Source of the DNA: Novosphingobium sp. 9
GTDB taxonomy: Bacteria > Pseudomonadota > Alphaproteobacteria > Sphingomonadales > Sphingomonadaceae
DNA length: 64,000 nucleotides
Direction: 5' to 3'
NCBI RefSeq assembly: GCF_025340265.1
Contig: NZ_CP022708.1
Location: 1 to 64,000 of the forward strand
Positions 1-9,116 of the stretch are shown here, one piece after another (the stretch's first letter is position 1; every line of letters begins with the position of its first letter). The position numbers and the translations under genes are program-made. The notes beneath the pieces were generated by a model. The model ran no database searches, was not told where the DNA came from, and worked only from the letters and a program-made list of their open reading frames with translations.

Positions 1-1450
1 TGACGTCGTAGGTCCAGTCCCCGAACATCGGGCCGGTCAGGTCGGCGGCGACGCGGAAGGTGGTGGTCTTCGTCTTGATCTCGCGCTCGCCGCATTCCAT
101 GCAGCGCCAGCGATAGGAGAAGCCCTGCCCGTAGGTGAACGGCACGGCCTGCCCCTGCGAGGCGTAGTAGTTCGAGAGGATATCGTAGATCTCGTTGTAC
201 TTCGCATCGTTCACGCCGGGGACCAGCTTGTACGAATAGTTCTGCGTGGTGGTGTTGGGGGTCACCTGGATCTGCGAGAAGCGCTTGTCGGCCTTGGCCG
301 AAGACCCGGTGAATTCCACCGACAGTTCGTGATCGCCAAAGCGCTTGGTCGCCTTGGTGTAATAGGTGAAGGTCTTCTGCTGCTGTTGCAGATAGACGCT
401 GCGACCCGTGTCATAGGTACAGGCGAGGCCATTGCCCGGCGCGCCCCAGACATCGGTATCGTAATCGCCCTGCAACGGTACGGAATCGCAGCCCGCCTGT
501 CCGGGCAGGCGCAGGATGTTGACGCCGCCGGTCGCCAGCTGGGTGGTGCCGTCGACATAGGGCGTCGCCGCGCTGCTGGCGATCGCGGTGCCGGCCAGCG
601 GCACGATGGTCGCGAACGGGGTGCCGCGCGTATCGACGCCGAGGCCCTTGTCGTGCTGGAAGGTGTTCACGAAGCTGCGCTGGGTGGCCTTCAGCGCGCC
701 GCGGTAGTTGTAGCTGACCGAGCCCATGATGTTGAAGCCCTGATCGTCCAGCTTGCCGTAGCCCGCCGTCGCCGAGATCTGGTAGATCGGCGCATCACCA
801 TACTGGGTGATGTTGTTCGAGCCCGTCACGTCGAGCCCGGTGAAATCCTTCTTGGTGATGAAGTTGATGACGCCGCCGACCGCATCGGTGCCGTAGATCG
901 CCGAGGCGCCGTCCTTCAGCACTTCGACGCGCTCGATCGCCGCGAAGGGGATCTGGTTGACGTCCACGGCGCCGCCGGTCAGGCCGTGGGCGGCCACGCG
1001 CTTGCCGTTCAGCAGGATCAGCGTCGCGCCCGAACCCTGCCCGCGCAGGTTGGCGGAGGACGCGCCGTTGTTGCCGCGCCGGGTGGCGTCGGTCACGTCG
1101 GAGTTGCTCGCCAGATTGTCCGCGCCCGTACCGTTGCTGGTCAGGAACGAGAGCATCTGCTCGGCGCTGGTGATGGCGTTGCGCTGGAAGGTCTGGGTGG
1201 TGAGGATCTGCAACGGCAGCGCGCTGTCGTTCGGGTCCTGCTTGATGCGCGAACCGGTGACGACGATCGGCTCGCCATCCTTGGAGACGACCGCACCGGT
1301 CGGGGTTTCCGCATCCGTCGCAGGCTGGGCGATCGACGTGCCATCGCCGGTCGCGCTCTGCTGCGCGAAAGCGATGCCCGGAAACGCCGAAACCACCATG
1401 ATCGCGCTGGTGCCGACAAGCCCCGCGCGAATACCCCTGTTCCACCTCAT
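1..1450 (-). CDS. TonB-dependent receptor, N-terminal part (runs off left edge)
   Basis: Outer-membrane active-transport receptor; the first 483 codons are present and the C-terminal barrel lies outside the window. The product starts with a signal peptide (MRWNRGIRAGLVGTSAIMVV..., cleaved after AFA) followed by a short linker and a TonB-box-like EPIVVTGSRI near residue 56. The plug domain then shows LRGQGSGATLILLNGKRVA and YGTDAVGGVINFI, typical of sphingomonad receptors. The ATG directly follows an in-frame TAG, so this start is forced. It is transcribed divergently from the AmpG-like permease, which suggests, but does not prove, that it imports a peptidoglycan-derived or peptide substrate. 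The substrate cannot be read from the sequence. Confidence 0.9.
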   Translation of the reverse strand, partial: MRWNRGIRAGLVGTSAIMVVSAFPGIAFAQQSATGDGTSIAQPATDAETPTGAVVSKDGEPIVVTGSRIKQDPNDSALPLQILTTQTFQRNAITSAEQMLSFLTSNGTGADNLASNSDVTDATRRGNNGASSANLRGQGSGATLILLNGKRVAAHGLTGGAVDVNQIPFAAIERVEVLKDGASAIYGTDAVGGVINFITKKDFTGLDVTGSNNITQYGDAPIYQISATAGYGKLDDQGFNIMGSVSYNYRGALKATQRSFVNTFQHDKGLGVDTRGTPFATIVPLAGTAIASSAATPYVDGTTQLATGGVNILRLPGQAGCDSVPLQGDYDTDVWGAPGNGLACTYDTGRSVYLQQQQKTFTYYTKATKRFGDHELSVEFTGSSAKADKRFSQIQVTPNTTTQNYSYKLVPGVNDAKYNEIYDILSNYYASQGQAVPFTYGQGFSYRWRCMECGEREIKTKTTTFRVAADLTGPMFGDWTYDV

Positions 1451-1761
1451 CTACCTGAACCCCCATTTGTCCTGATAGCGCCATAGAAATGCAATTTTGC
1501 TGCAATGCGCCATACAAAACTTTGCGAAACCCATAACTGGATGGAATTACCCACTGGTTTTTCGCGTTTTTCCGATACTTTGCTGCAAAACGCAGGGCTT
1601 GACCGCAACAGGAAACAGGGCCGAGGCTGCGACAAAGCGTTGCAGCGTCCATCCGGCGGGGGTGGCGATCACAGAAAGCCCATCAGAATGTCGCCGCTAC
1701 CGAATCCGACCATCAGCGATTCCCCACCAGAATCAGGCCCCGCATCCTCCCGATCCGGCGC
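1451..1761. other. Divergent intergenic region between receptor and AmpG-like permease
   Basis: This 311-bp stretch should hold the promoters for both divergent genes; I could not pick a convincing -35/-10 pair. An ATG at 1688 opens a reading frame whose residues could be the true N-terminus of the permease if one base is missing in the C run near 1738-1741. Downstream of that run, the permease frame reads RILPIRR directly into the annotated start. Confidence 0.4.
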
Positions 1762-3209
1762 ATGGCCCTCTATCTGCTGCTCGGCTTTTCGGCGGGCCTG
1801 CCGTTCTACATGTTCAATGCCGTGCTCACGCTGCGGCTCGCCCGCCACGGCGTGGACATCGCGATCATCGGATTCTTCGCGTGGGTGGCCCTGCTGCCGA
1901 CCTTCAAGTTCCTGTGGGCGCCCCTGCTGGAGCGCTTCGACGCGCCGGGGTTCAGCCGTTTCTGGGGCCGACGGCGCGGCTGGATCATGCTGGCGCAGAT
2001 GGGCATCTTCACCGCGATGGCGGCGATGGCCTTCACCTCGAACGACCACAGCCTGCCGCTGACCGCACTGTTCGCGCTGCTGCTGGCGTTCTGGACGACC
2101 ACGCTGGAGATCGCCGCCGATGGCTGGCGCATCGAACTGGCGCCAAGTCAGACCGAGCAAGGCCCGATCGTCGCCGCGAACCTGTGGGGTTATCGCAGCG
2201 CGATGGTCGCAGCGGGCAGCGGCGCCGTGCTGGTCGCCGCCAAGGCCGACTGGACATGGGCCTATCTGGTGATCGCCGCCGCCGCCTTCGTACCTTTCCC
2301 GATCCTCGCGGCCATGAAGGGCGAGGCCGATGCGCGCGCTTCGCGGTGGAGCGCGCTGGCCTCAGGCATTCTTGCAGGCGCCGCGATCCTGATCGCCGCG
2401 ACGGCTGTCACCGCCGCGCTCGGCTGGCTCGCGCTCGCCGCCGCGCAAGGTGCCGGGATCACCGCACAGTCCAACATCACGCCGGTCGTCCTGGCGATCT
2501 GCCTGCTGCCGTTCGTGGCGCTGGCCTTGTGGCTGCCGCGCATCCGCCGCATGGGACCGGACGCGCCCGCGCGCCGCTCACCCGCCATCGCCCCTACGTG
2601 GACCTGTTCTGGCGCTACGGCTTCGCGACGCTGCCGGTGCTGGTCTTCGTCTCGTTCTACCGGATGGGCGACGTGCTGACGCTGACGCTGTCGCACCCCT
2701 TGTGGAACGCGCGCGGCTATAGTCTGGAGGCGATCAGCATGGCCGATGGCGCGGTCGCGCTATTCGCCAGCATGGCGGGCGTTGCCATCGGCGGCTGGAT
2801 CGCCGCGCGCTGGCGCATGGGCTGGGCGCTGGTTATCGGCGCGCTGGCCTCGGCGATCGGCAACTGGGTGTTCGCGTGGCTGTGGGATACGCCGCTCGCG
2901 GACGGATCGCTCTACCTCGCCGCCGGGATCGACCAGTTCGGGCACGGCCTCGCCGGAGCGGTGTTCGTGGTCTACCTCTCGATGCTGGTGAACCCGCGCT
3001 ATCCGGCGGCGCAATATGCCTTCCTCTCGGGCTTCGCCTTCCTGCTGCCGCGCCTTGTCGCAGGCGCTTCGGGGACGATCCAGAAGGTGATCGGCTACGA
3101 CGGGTTCTTCGTGATGTCCGGCGCGCTGAGCCTTGCGGCGGTGATCCTGCTGCCCGTGGTGTTGCGCGCCCGCTCCAGACCTTCCGACCAGCCGGAGCCT
3201 GCCGCATGA
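1762..3209 (+). CDS. ampG: AmpG-like MFS muropeptide permease (single-base frameshift near 2570)
   Basis: Inner-membrane MFS protein of the AmpG type, which imports anhydromuropeptides into the cytoplasm. The first 270 residues (MALYLLLGFSAGLPFYM..., with RRRGWIMLAQMG and TTLEIAADGWRIEL) are in one frame and the remainder (RPYVDLFWRYGFATLPVLV... to PSDQPEPAA) in the next. One missing base around 2565-2580, in a GCGCCCGCGCG stretch, accounts for the break and gives about 482 residues with around a dozen hydrophobic segments, the usual size. I read this as a sequencing deletion, not a pseudogene. The start is uncertain: ATG 1762 lacks an obvious leader and an upstream ATG (1688) may be the real one. 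The stop overlaps the next gene's ATG (ATGA), so the two are translationally coupled. Confidence 0.75.
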
Positions 3210-4225
3210 TCGAAACTATCGCCGAAGCCGCCTTCGCGCCCGCCGCCGCGATGATCGCCGCAGGGCGCATCCCCGGCGCCACGCTCGGCATCGTTCATGC
3301 AGACGGGCGCCGCGCGACCGTGACGCACGGGCTCGCCGCGCGCATGCCCGAACCCGAAGTGCTCACGCCCGAGCACTGGTTCGATCTCGCCTCGGTCTCC
3401 AAGGTCATCGCCACCACGACGATGGTGCTGACCCTTGCCGATCGGGGCCTCCTCGATCTCGACCGCCCGCTGACCGACGCCATTCCGGACCTGCGCCAGT
3501 ACGACGTCGCCAACGCGCCCGAACGTCGCCTGACCTTCCGCGACTGTCTGGCCCACCGCACCTTCCTGCCTGCGGTCGAGCCGATCTATACTTACGGCGA
3601 CGATCCCGCCCGCCTGCGCGCCTTCGTGCTCCAGCGCGAATGGAAGCATGGGCCGAAAGTCTATTCGGACATCAACTTCATCCTGCTGGGCATCGCCATC
3701 GAGCGGATCACCGGCTCGTCGCTGGCCGACTGGCCGCTGGGGCAAGGCCTGTCCTACGGTCCGCCGCCCGGCCCGGCGGTCGCCACCGAGCACTGCCAGT
3801 GGCGTGGCCGTGTGCTGAAAGGCGAGGTGCACGACGAGAACGGCTTCGCGATGGGCGGCGCCACGGGCCATGCCGGGCTGTTCGGCACCGTGGCGGGCGT
3901 GCTCGACTTCGCGCAAGGTCTGCTCGACGGCAGCGGCGCCTCGCCCGCGATGCTCGCCGCCATCCGCGCGCGCTGCGAAGGCCACCGCACCTGCGGCTGG
4001 GAGCGTCGGTTCGAGGGCTGGTCAGGCGGCATGGCCTGCTCGGACGAGGCCATCGGCCACACCGGCTTCACCGGCACCGGCCTGTGGGTGGACTTCACGC
4101 GCGGCCTCGCCTGGACACTCCTGACCAACCGCGTCCATCCCACTCGCCATGCCGACAGCGGCATCTTCGACCTGCGCCCCGCGACCGGCGACGCGCTCAT
4201 GGCGGCGTGGGACGGGATGGGGTGA
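3206..4225 (+). CDS. Cytoplasmic serine hydrolase of the beta-lactamase/AmiE fold
   Basis: 339-residue penicillin-binding/beta-lactamase-fold (PF00144-type) hydrolase. The three catalytic blocks are visible: SVSK (Ser63, Lys66), YSD (Tyr153-Asp155 in KVYSDINFILLG) and HTG in IGHTGFTGTG near residue 286. There is no signal peptide, so the protein should stay in the cytoplasm. Its ATG overlaps the AmpG stop, meaning it is made together with the muropeptide importer. Family knowledge: Bacillus subtilis AmiE, a MurNAc-L-Ala amidase of the same fold, sits in a MurNAc-recycling operon. Inference: this protein removes the stem peptide from imported muropeptides. An EstB-type esterase is the main alternative. 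Confidence 0.75.
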   Translation: MIETIAEAAFAPAAAMIAAGRIPGATLGIVHADGRRATVTHGLAARMPEPEVLTPEHWFDLASVSKVIATTTMVLTLADRGLLDLDRPLTDAIPDLRQYDVANAPERRLTFRDCLAHRTFLPAVEPIYTYGDDPARLRAFVLQREWKHGPKVYSDINFILLGIAIERITGSSLADWPLGQGLSYGPPPGPAVATEHCQWRGRVLKGEVHDENGFAMGGATGHAGLFGTVAGVLDFAQGLLDGSGASPAMLAAIRARCEGHRTCGWERRFEGWSGGMACSDEAIGHTGFTGTGLWVDFTRGLAWTLLTNRVHPTRHADSGIFDLRPATGDALMAAWDGMG

Positions 4226-4254
4226 GGGATGGCGTGAGCGGAAACCACTCCCAC

Positions 4255-4358
4255 CTTCGTCATTCCCGCGTAGGCGGGAATCCAGTGGCCGCATGCGATC
4301 CAGGCGGTCCGCAGTGAAAAAGTAGCAGCTGGATTCCCGCCTGCGCGGGAATGACGAA
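4255..4358. repeat. Paired palindrome, family 1 (solo REPIN-like copy)
   Basis: Two inverted arms, 4255-4285 and 4329-4358, each containing the core ATTCCCGC-N4-GCGGGAAT, separated by 43 bp. The arms match the terminal inverted repeats of the GIY-YIG element at 15544-15930 with only one or two differences, but the spacer is unrelated to that gene. Each arm is itself a palindrome. Confidence 0.85.
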
Positions 4359-4403
4359 AGAAGGGGACGAATGCCCCCCAAGCCTCACCGCCCCTCCCCA
4401 GAC

Positions 4404-4512
4404 CCGCTCAGCCTGAGCCTGTCGAAGGCCGCGCGATGCCGTGTGTTCCGATGCCTTGGAGAACTGAGCCCAAACCTTGCGCGCCACCTTCGACAGGCTC
4501 AGGTTGAGCGGG
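4404..4512. repeat. Paired palindrome, family 2 (CCTGAGCCTGTCGAAGG)
   Basis: Arm CCGCTCAGCCTGAGCC...TCGAAGGC at 4404-4429 is repeated in inverted orientation at 4485-4512 (CCTTCGACAGGCTCAGG). A second pair with nearly identical arms lies at 34465-34567. No coding sequence was seen inside. Confidence 0.8.
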
Positions 4513-4566
4513 TGTTTATTTTGCAATCCGGTCTCCGAAACCCGCTGCCCCCGGATCAGACGCCCC

Positions 4567-4902
4567 TCACACCCCCAACCGCGCCAGCCACGCCTGCGCC
4601 TGTTTCGGCTCGCCCACCGCGTCGGACTTGACCGGGCCGCGCGCGGCGAGAAATTCGCGGTGAAGGTCGAATGGCTCCATTGCCAGCGTCTCGCGGGCAT
4701 CGTCGATGGCATCGGCAAGGTCCTGCAGCGCCTCGATCACCGGCGCGGTCGCCTTGCGGGTGGCCTTGTCGCCGTTGTGATCGAACAGGCCCCACTTGCC
4801 CGCCGCCGTCACCCGCAGCGCGGCGATCAGCGCCTCGCGGTACTCTGCCTCCATATCGAGGCGACGGTCGTCGAGGCGCGCAAGGCGGTCTATCTTGGCC
4901 AT
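4567..4902 (-). CDS. Conserved-looking small hypothetical protein
   Basis: 111-residue, charged, probably all-helical protein (MAKIDRLARLDDRRLDMEAEYREAL...). No signal peptide, membrane segment or recognised domain. The ATG at 4902 lies 10 bases after the stop of the S9 peptidase, so the two genes are probably co-transcribed. The segment GKWGLFDHNGDKATRKA near the middle is the most distinctive part. I do not recognise the family and assign no function. Confidence 0.65.
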   Translation of the reverse strand: MAKIDRLARLDDRRLDMEAEYREALIAALRVTAAGKWGLFDHNGDKATRKATAPVIEALQDLADAIDDARETLAMEPFDLHREFLAARGPVKSDAVGEPKQAQAWLARLGV

Positions 4903-4912
4903 GTGATGCGCC

Positions 4913-7018
4913 TTATCGCGCGAGCGCCGCCCCGGCAACGACGACGATCAGGCGCAACCGGCTATTTCGCGGGGGCATCAAGCGGCGGGTCAGGAAATCG
5001 TCCGTCGCGCGGTAGCTCACCAGCCAGTCGGCATGGCGCAGGAAGCCGTGGCGCTCGTTGGGGAAGACGAGGTCCTCGTATGGCACCTGCCGCGCGGTCA
5101 GTTCGCGGGCGAGCAGCACCGATTGGCTGAAATCGACGTTGTGATCGTCGTCGCCATGGATGATGAGCACGGGCGAGCGCCACTGGTCGAGCGAACCGAA
5201 GGGCGAGCTGCTCCACTGGAGGTCGCGCGCCCTGGCCTGATCGCCGGGCGCCAGACTGTCGGGCACGGGCCGCAGCATCGTGTGGACGCCGTGGAAGTCC
5301 ACCCCCGCCGCGAACAGGTCGCTGTTGCGCGCCAGCGCCAGCGCGGTGAGATAGCCGCCCCAGCTTCCGCCCCAGATGCCGATCCGCTTCGCATCGACGT
5401 CCGCCCGCGCGGCCAGCCATTTGCCGCCCGCCAGCACATCGCGATATTCGCTGGCGCCGTCGCGGGCGATGCCGGGCGCATCGCGGAACGCGGTGCCGTA
5501 GCCGGTGCCGCTGCGATAGTTGACCGACAGCACGGTGAAGCCCTTGTCCGCCAGATGCTGGTTCATCGCATAGGCGTTCGAGTAATAGTCCATGGCATTG
5601 AAGCCGAGCAGCATCTGGCGCGACGGTCCGCCGTGGACGAAGACCAGCGCGGGATGCGGCCCCGTGCCCTTGCCGGGAAACAGCTGCGCATGGACGAGCA
5701 CGCCATCGGCAGCGCGATACGTGACCGGCTGCGGTGCGGTCACGCCCTCCAGCGTATCGACCGGGCCAAGCGCCTTTTCGTGCCCCGCGCTTGCCAGCAC
5801 GACATGGGCAGGTCGCGCGATATCGGTGGCGATCATCGCCACCGACGCGCCGCCGAGCGCCGGATAGCTCTCGATCCCGGTATCGTCGGTCACACGCTGC
5901 GGCGAGCCGCCTTCCGGCCCGACGCGCCAGAGCGCATGCATGTCCGGCTGGCTGACATTACCGACGAACAGCAGCGAGCGCTTGTCGGACGCAAGCAGGA
6001 ACGTCTCGACCTCGAACTGGCCCGCAGTGAGCGCTTGCGCTTCACCACCTCGCGCAAGGTCGAGCGCATAGACGTGGCGCCAGCCCTCGCGCTCCCACGG
6101 GAACAGCAGGCGGTTATCGGCGGTCCACCACAGGTTCTGCTGGCGCGTGCCCGCATAGTGCCCGCCCGGCCCGGTGGGCGCGCGCCAGACGGTGCGGGTT
6201 GCGCCGCTCGCCACATCCGCGACCTCGATCGACCAGTACGACGCCGCCTTCGGATCGCCGCCTGCGGGCGGATCGACGAAGCGGATGAAAGCCACTTGCG
6301 CGCCATCGGGCGAGAATGTCGGATCGCTGGCATAGGCGAGACCGGGCGCGAGATAGCGCACCTGCTTGCCGCCCAGCGCGAACAGCGCGGCGAAGGCATG
6401 GTCGCCCCGGTTGTCGGTAAACAGCAGGGTGCGGCTGTCCGGCGAGAACTGGAGATTGCCGACGCTCCCCTCCAGCGTGACGATGCGTTCGGCCTTGCCG
6501 CTGCCGGGCTTCAGCAGCCAGATTTCGTGATGGTGGACGAAGGCCAGCGCGCCGTCGGCAGCGAAGACCGCATCGTGCCCCTCGCCCACCAGCTTCGGCT
6601 TGCCACCCTTGGCATCGACCACGAACAGTTCCTGTTTCGGAGGCTCCGCACCGTGATCGGCATTGGGGATCGCGCCATCGGGAAACTCGGCATCGCCGCC
6701 GCGCGTGAAGGCGATCCGCCGCCCGTCGCGACTGCGCGCAAGGCCGTAGATCTCGATCCCGTCATCTGCCGTGAAATGCGTCACCGGGTGCGCGGCCTCG
6801 CCTTCACCGCCGATCCAGACATTGCGCAGGCCCGCCATATCCTCGACCCAGGCGAAACGCGGGGCATCGCTCGCACCGACCAGACCGCTGGCGAACGGCA
6901 TCGACAGCGCCGCATCGATATCGCCGACCGGCGCAGCATGGCCGGGCTGCGGCAGCATCGCCAGCGCGAACGCAAGACTGAACAGGGCGGGCAGGCGGGG
7001 AGGGATGCGGCGGGTCAT
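4913..7018 (-). CDS. Secreted S9 family peptidase (prolyl oligopeptidase/DPP-IV type)
   Basis: 701-residue serine peptidase. A signal peptide (MTRRIPPRLPALFSLAFALA...GHA) comes first, then a beta-propeller region with WD40-like strands (for example NLQFSPDSRTLLFTDNRGD), then an alpha/beta-hydrolase domain. Catalytic elements: GGSWGGYLT (nucleophile Ser), HGDDDHNVDF (Asp) and NERHGFLRH (His). ATG 7018 was chosen because it begins the signal peptide; the longer upstream frame does not. Expected role: cleavage of short peptides in the periplasm, plausibly peptides released from muropeptides given the neighbours. The C-terminal 15 residues look unnatural; one missing base near 4986 would give the tidier end LDAPAK. 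Divergent from dacB. Confidence 0.88.
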   Translation of the reverse strand: MTRRIPPRLPALFSLAFALAMLPQPGHAAPVGDIDAALSMPFASGLVGASDAPRFAWVEDMAGLRNVWIGGEGEAAHPVTHFTADDGIEIYGLARSRDGRRIAFTRGGDAEFPDGAIPNADHGAEPPKQELFVVDAKGGKPKLVGEGHDAVFAADGALAFVHHHEIWLLKPGSGKAERIVTLEGSVGNLQFSPDSRTLLFTDNRGDHAFAALFALGGKQVRYLAPGLAYASDPTFSPDGAQVAFIRFVDPPAGGDPKAASYWSIEVADVASGATRTVWRAPTGPGGHYAGTRQQNLWWTADNRLLFPWEREGWRHVYALDLARGGEAQALTAGQFEVETFLLASDKRSLLFVGNVSQPDMHALWRVGPEGGSPQRVTDDTGIESYPALGGASVAMIATDIARPAHVVLASAGHEKALGPVDTLEGVTAPQPVTYRAADGVLVHAQLFPGKGTGPHPALVFVHGGPSRQMLLGFNAMDYYSNAYAMNQHLADKGFTVLSVNYRSGTGYGTAFRDAPGIARDGASEYRDVLAGGKWLAARADVDAKRIGIWGGSWGGYLTALALARNSDLFAAGVDFHGVHTMLRPVPDSLAPGDQARARDLQWSSSPFGSLDQWRSPVLIIHGDDDHNVDFSQSVLLARELTARQVPYEDLVFPNERHGFLRHADWLVSYRATDDFLTRRLMPPRNSRLRLIVVVAGAALAR

Positions 7019-7176
7019 GTCCTCAGGTGTGACGCGCCTGTTGCAGCGCGGCAAGCGCCGATCGCACGGGTCATGCCCGCAGGTTATGTCCGGTCCAAGT
7101 CTCTGTATGCGTTATGTTGCACGCCAATCGCACGACAGGCGTTGCAACCCGCCGCACGCTGCCTAGGGTAAGGCCG

Positions 7177-8643
7177 ATGCCCGCCCTGATCCCGACGCTC
7201 CGCTCGCTCTCCCCGCTCCTGCTGCTCGCCCTGCCGCACCCTGTGCTCGCAGATACAGGGTCGGACACGCTCACAAAAACCGTCACCGCGATCCTGGCCG
7301 AAGCAGGCCCCGGCACGCGCTTCGGCATGGTGGTGGCGGACGATCAGGGGCGCGAGCTGCTCGCGATCGACCCGGAGGGGCGCTATATGCCCGCCTCCAA
7401 CACCAAGATCTACACGACCTCTGCCGCCTATTACGCGACCGGCGGCACGCTGGCGCTCCCCGGCGGCGGCGCGGCGGTGCGGCTGGAGAAGCAGGGCAGG
7501 CACGACGACGTGGTGCTGGTCGGCAACGGCGATGCGCGCCTCTCCAGTGCCGACGACTGCAAGGCCGATTGCCTTGCCACGCTCGCCGATGCCGTCGCCG
7601 CCAAGACCCGCCATGTGCGCGACATGATCGGCGACGACACGCTGTTTCCCGACCAGCGCTGGAGCCCCGGCATGAGCTGGAACAATGTCGCCGGACCCTA
7701 CGGCACCGGGATCTCGGCGCTGACGCTGGACGACAACGAACTGCTCGCCACGATCCGCCCCGGCGTGGTGGGCCACCCGCCGCAGGTCAGCGCAGATTAC
7801 TACACCGTGCGCAACGAGGCGCAGACCGTACCCGGCACCGCGAACAACCTGATCGTAGACCGCCTGCCCGGCTCGCGCGAGCTGCTGGTCAGCGGCACGC
7901 TGGGCGTCGATGCGGGCGAGCACCGGCTGCGTCTGGGCATCGACGATCCCGCCGACCATGCCGCCTGGCGTCTGGCGCAGATGCTGCGCGATCGCGGCGT
8001 CGAGGTGAGCGGCACTGTGCGCGTACGCCACCGCCTGCTTCAGTCGAGCGACGATCCCACCTTGCGCGGCCTCACGCCGATAACGCGCCCCACCGCCCTG
8101 CCGATGCTGGCGCAAGTGCAGGAAGCGCCGGTCTCTGAGGACGTGGTGACGACCAACAAGACCAGCCAGAACCTCCACGCCGAACTGATCCTGCGCCGTA
8201 CCGCGCTGCTCCACGGCAACGGCTCGATCGCCGATGGACAGGCCGAAGTGCGCACGATGCTGACGGCGGCGGGCGTCACCGATGCCGAGGCGAGCTTCGC
8301 CGATGGCTCGGGCATGTCCACCTACAACCGCGTCGCCCCGCGCGGCACCGTGAAGCTGCTCGAATGGATCGCCCGCCAGCCATGGGGTGCGAACTGGCGC
8401 GCCAGCCTGCCGGTCGGCGGCGTCGACGGCACCCTGCGCCGCCGCTTCGCCAACATGGCGCTGCAAGGGCGCATCGACGCCAAGACCGGAACGCTCGCAG
8501 GCACCAATGCCCTCGCCGGCTACGTCACCGCCGCCAGCGGCCGCACGCTGACCTTCGCGATCTACGCCAACGACGTGCCCGACGGCCTCGCCGCCACACC
8601 CCTGATGGACCGCGCAATCGCCGCGGTTGCGGCGGCGGAGTGA
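7177..8643 (+). CDS. dacB: D-alanyl-D-alanine carboxypeptidase/endopeptidase, PBP4 type
   Basis: 488-residue class C penicillin-binding protein acting on peptidoglycan in the periplasm. Signal peptide MPALIPTLRSLSPLLLLALP...LADT. Active-site motifs: SNTK (Ser74, Lys77) in MPASNTKIYTT, DGSGMSTYN matching the DGSGLSR-type second motif, and KTGT in RIDAKTGTLAG. A large insertion between the first and second motifs is typical of the DacB family. ATG 7177 was preferred over 7114 because it is preceded by AGGGTAAGG and begins the signal sequence. The enzyme trims D-Ala from, or cuts crosslinks in, peptidoglycan, generating the fragments the surrounding genes appear to handle. The 158-bp gap to the divergent S9 peptidase gene must hold both promoters. 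Confidence 0.92.
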   Translation: MPALIPTLRSLSPLLLLALPHPVLADTGSDTLTKTVTAILAEAGPGTRFGMVVADDQGRELLAIDPEGRYMPASNTKIYTTSAAYYATGGTLALPGGGAAVRLEKQGRHDDVVLVGNGDARLSSADDCKADCLATLADAVAAKTRHVRDMIGDDTLFPDQRWSPGMSWNNVAGPYGTGISALTLDDNELLATIRPGVVGHPPQVSADYYTVRNEAQTVPGTANNLIVDRLPGSRELLVSGTLGVDAGEHRLRLGIDDPADHAAWRLAQMLRDRGVEVSGTVRVRHRLLQSSDDPTLRGLTPITRPTALPMLAQVQEAPVSEDVVTTNKTSQNLHAELILRRTALLHGNGSIADGQAEVRTMLTAAGVTDAEASFADGSGMSTYNRVAPRGTVKLLEWIARQPWGANWRASLPVGGVDGTLRRRFANMALQGRIDAKTGTLAGTNALAGYVTAASGRTLTFAIYANDVPDGLAATPLMDRAIAAVAAAE

Positions 8644-8652
8644 AACATCGCA

Positions 8653-8729
8653 GTCATCCCAGCGAAAGCTGGGATCGTCGTGAGCTTGGTACGCCGTCGA
8701 TAGCGATCCCAGCCTGCGCTGGGATGACG
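8653..8729. repeat. Paired palindrome, family 3 (GTCATCCCAGC...GCTGGGATC)
   Basis: Two inverted copies, 8653-8676 and 8705-8729, each a small hairpin (ATCCCAGC-N-GCTGGGAT), separated by 28 bp. A related pair lies at 32801-32891. This copy abuts the 5' end of the decayed gene that follows and may mark the point where its N-terminus was lost. Confidence 0.8.
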
Positions 8730-8735
8730 TATTAG

Positions 8736-9098
8736 GAGGAGGGCTGGCGCCTTCCAGATATCGACGAATCCTGGACGATCTACCATTTGCGGGTTGTCGA
8801 TTCCCTGAAAGGCACGCTCGGCCCGCGCTTCTCACTGTTCACCACGCGCGACAGCGGCGGCTTCTATCTCGAAGGCAACAATGGCAGCGCCACGCCCGAC
8901 ATGGATCACGACTGACTGCTGTTCCTCACGCCGATGCCATACCCTCGCGCTGCCCCACCTGCTGCGCGGCACGCACTGGCGATCAACTACAACTGCGGAC
9001 AGTCGAAAGCATGGCCGGACCTGAGCCCCGCCGAACGGGACGAACTGGCCCGACTGGCGAAAGGCGCGCCTGCCGGGCCGCTACGCAAGCGCAAATGA
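8736..9098 (+). pseudogene. Remnant of a small secreted or hypothetical protein gene
   Basis: A single frame from 8736 to the TGA at 9096 encodes EEGWRLPDIDESWTIYHLRV... and later NYNCGQSKAWPDLSPAERDEL, ending in LRKRK. It is interrupted by one in-frame TGA at 8913, where a Trp or similar codon is likely in intact relatives, and has no start: the frame runs back into TAG at the edge of the family-3 repeat. I do not recognise the family. Both defects and the repeat at its 5' end argue for true decay here, unlike the single-base indels elsewhere in the window. Confidence 0.6.
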
Positions 9099-9116
9099 CG
9101 GTTGCGCGGGAGAAGC

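Noticed and set aside
5033-7171. 712-codon open frame antisense to the S9 peptidase
   Set aside because: It mirrors the peptidase gene in a GC-rich genome, has R/A-rich composition and no recognisable motif; the sense frame has full catalytic and signal features.
8931-9098. Separate small gene downstream of the internal stop in the remnant
   Set aside because: It is in the same frame as the upstream fragment and continues the same protein, so it is better explained as part of one decayed gene.
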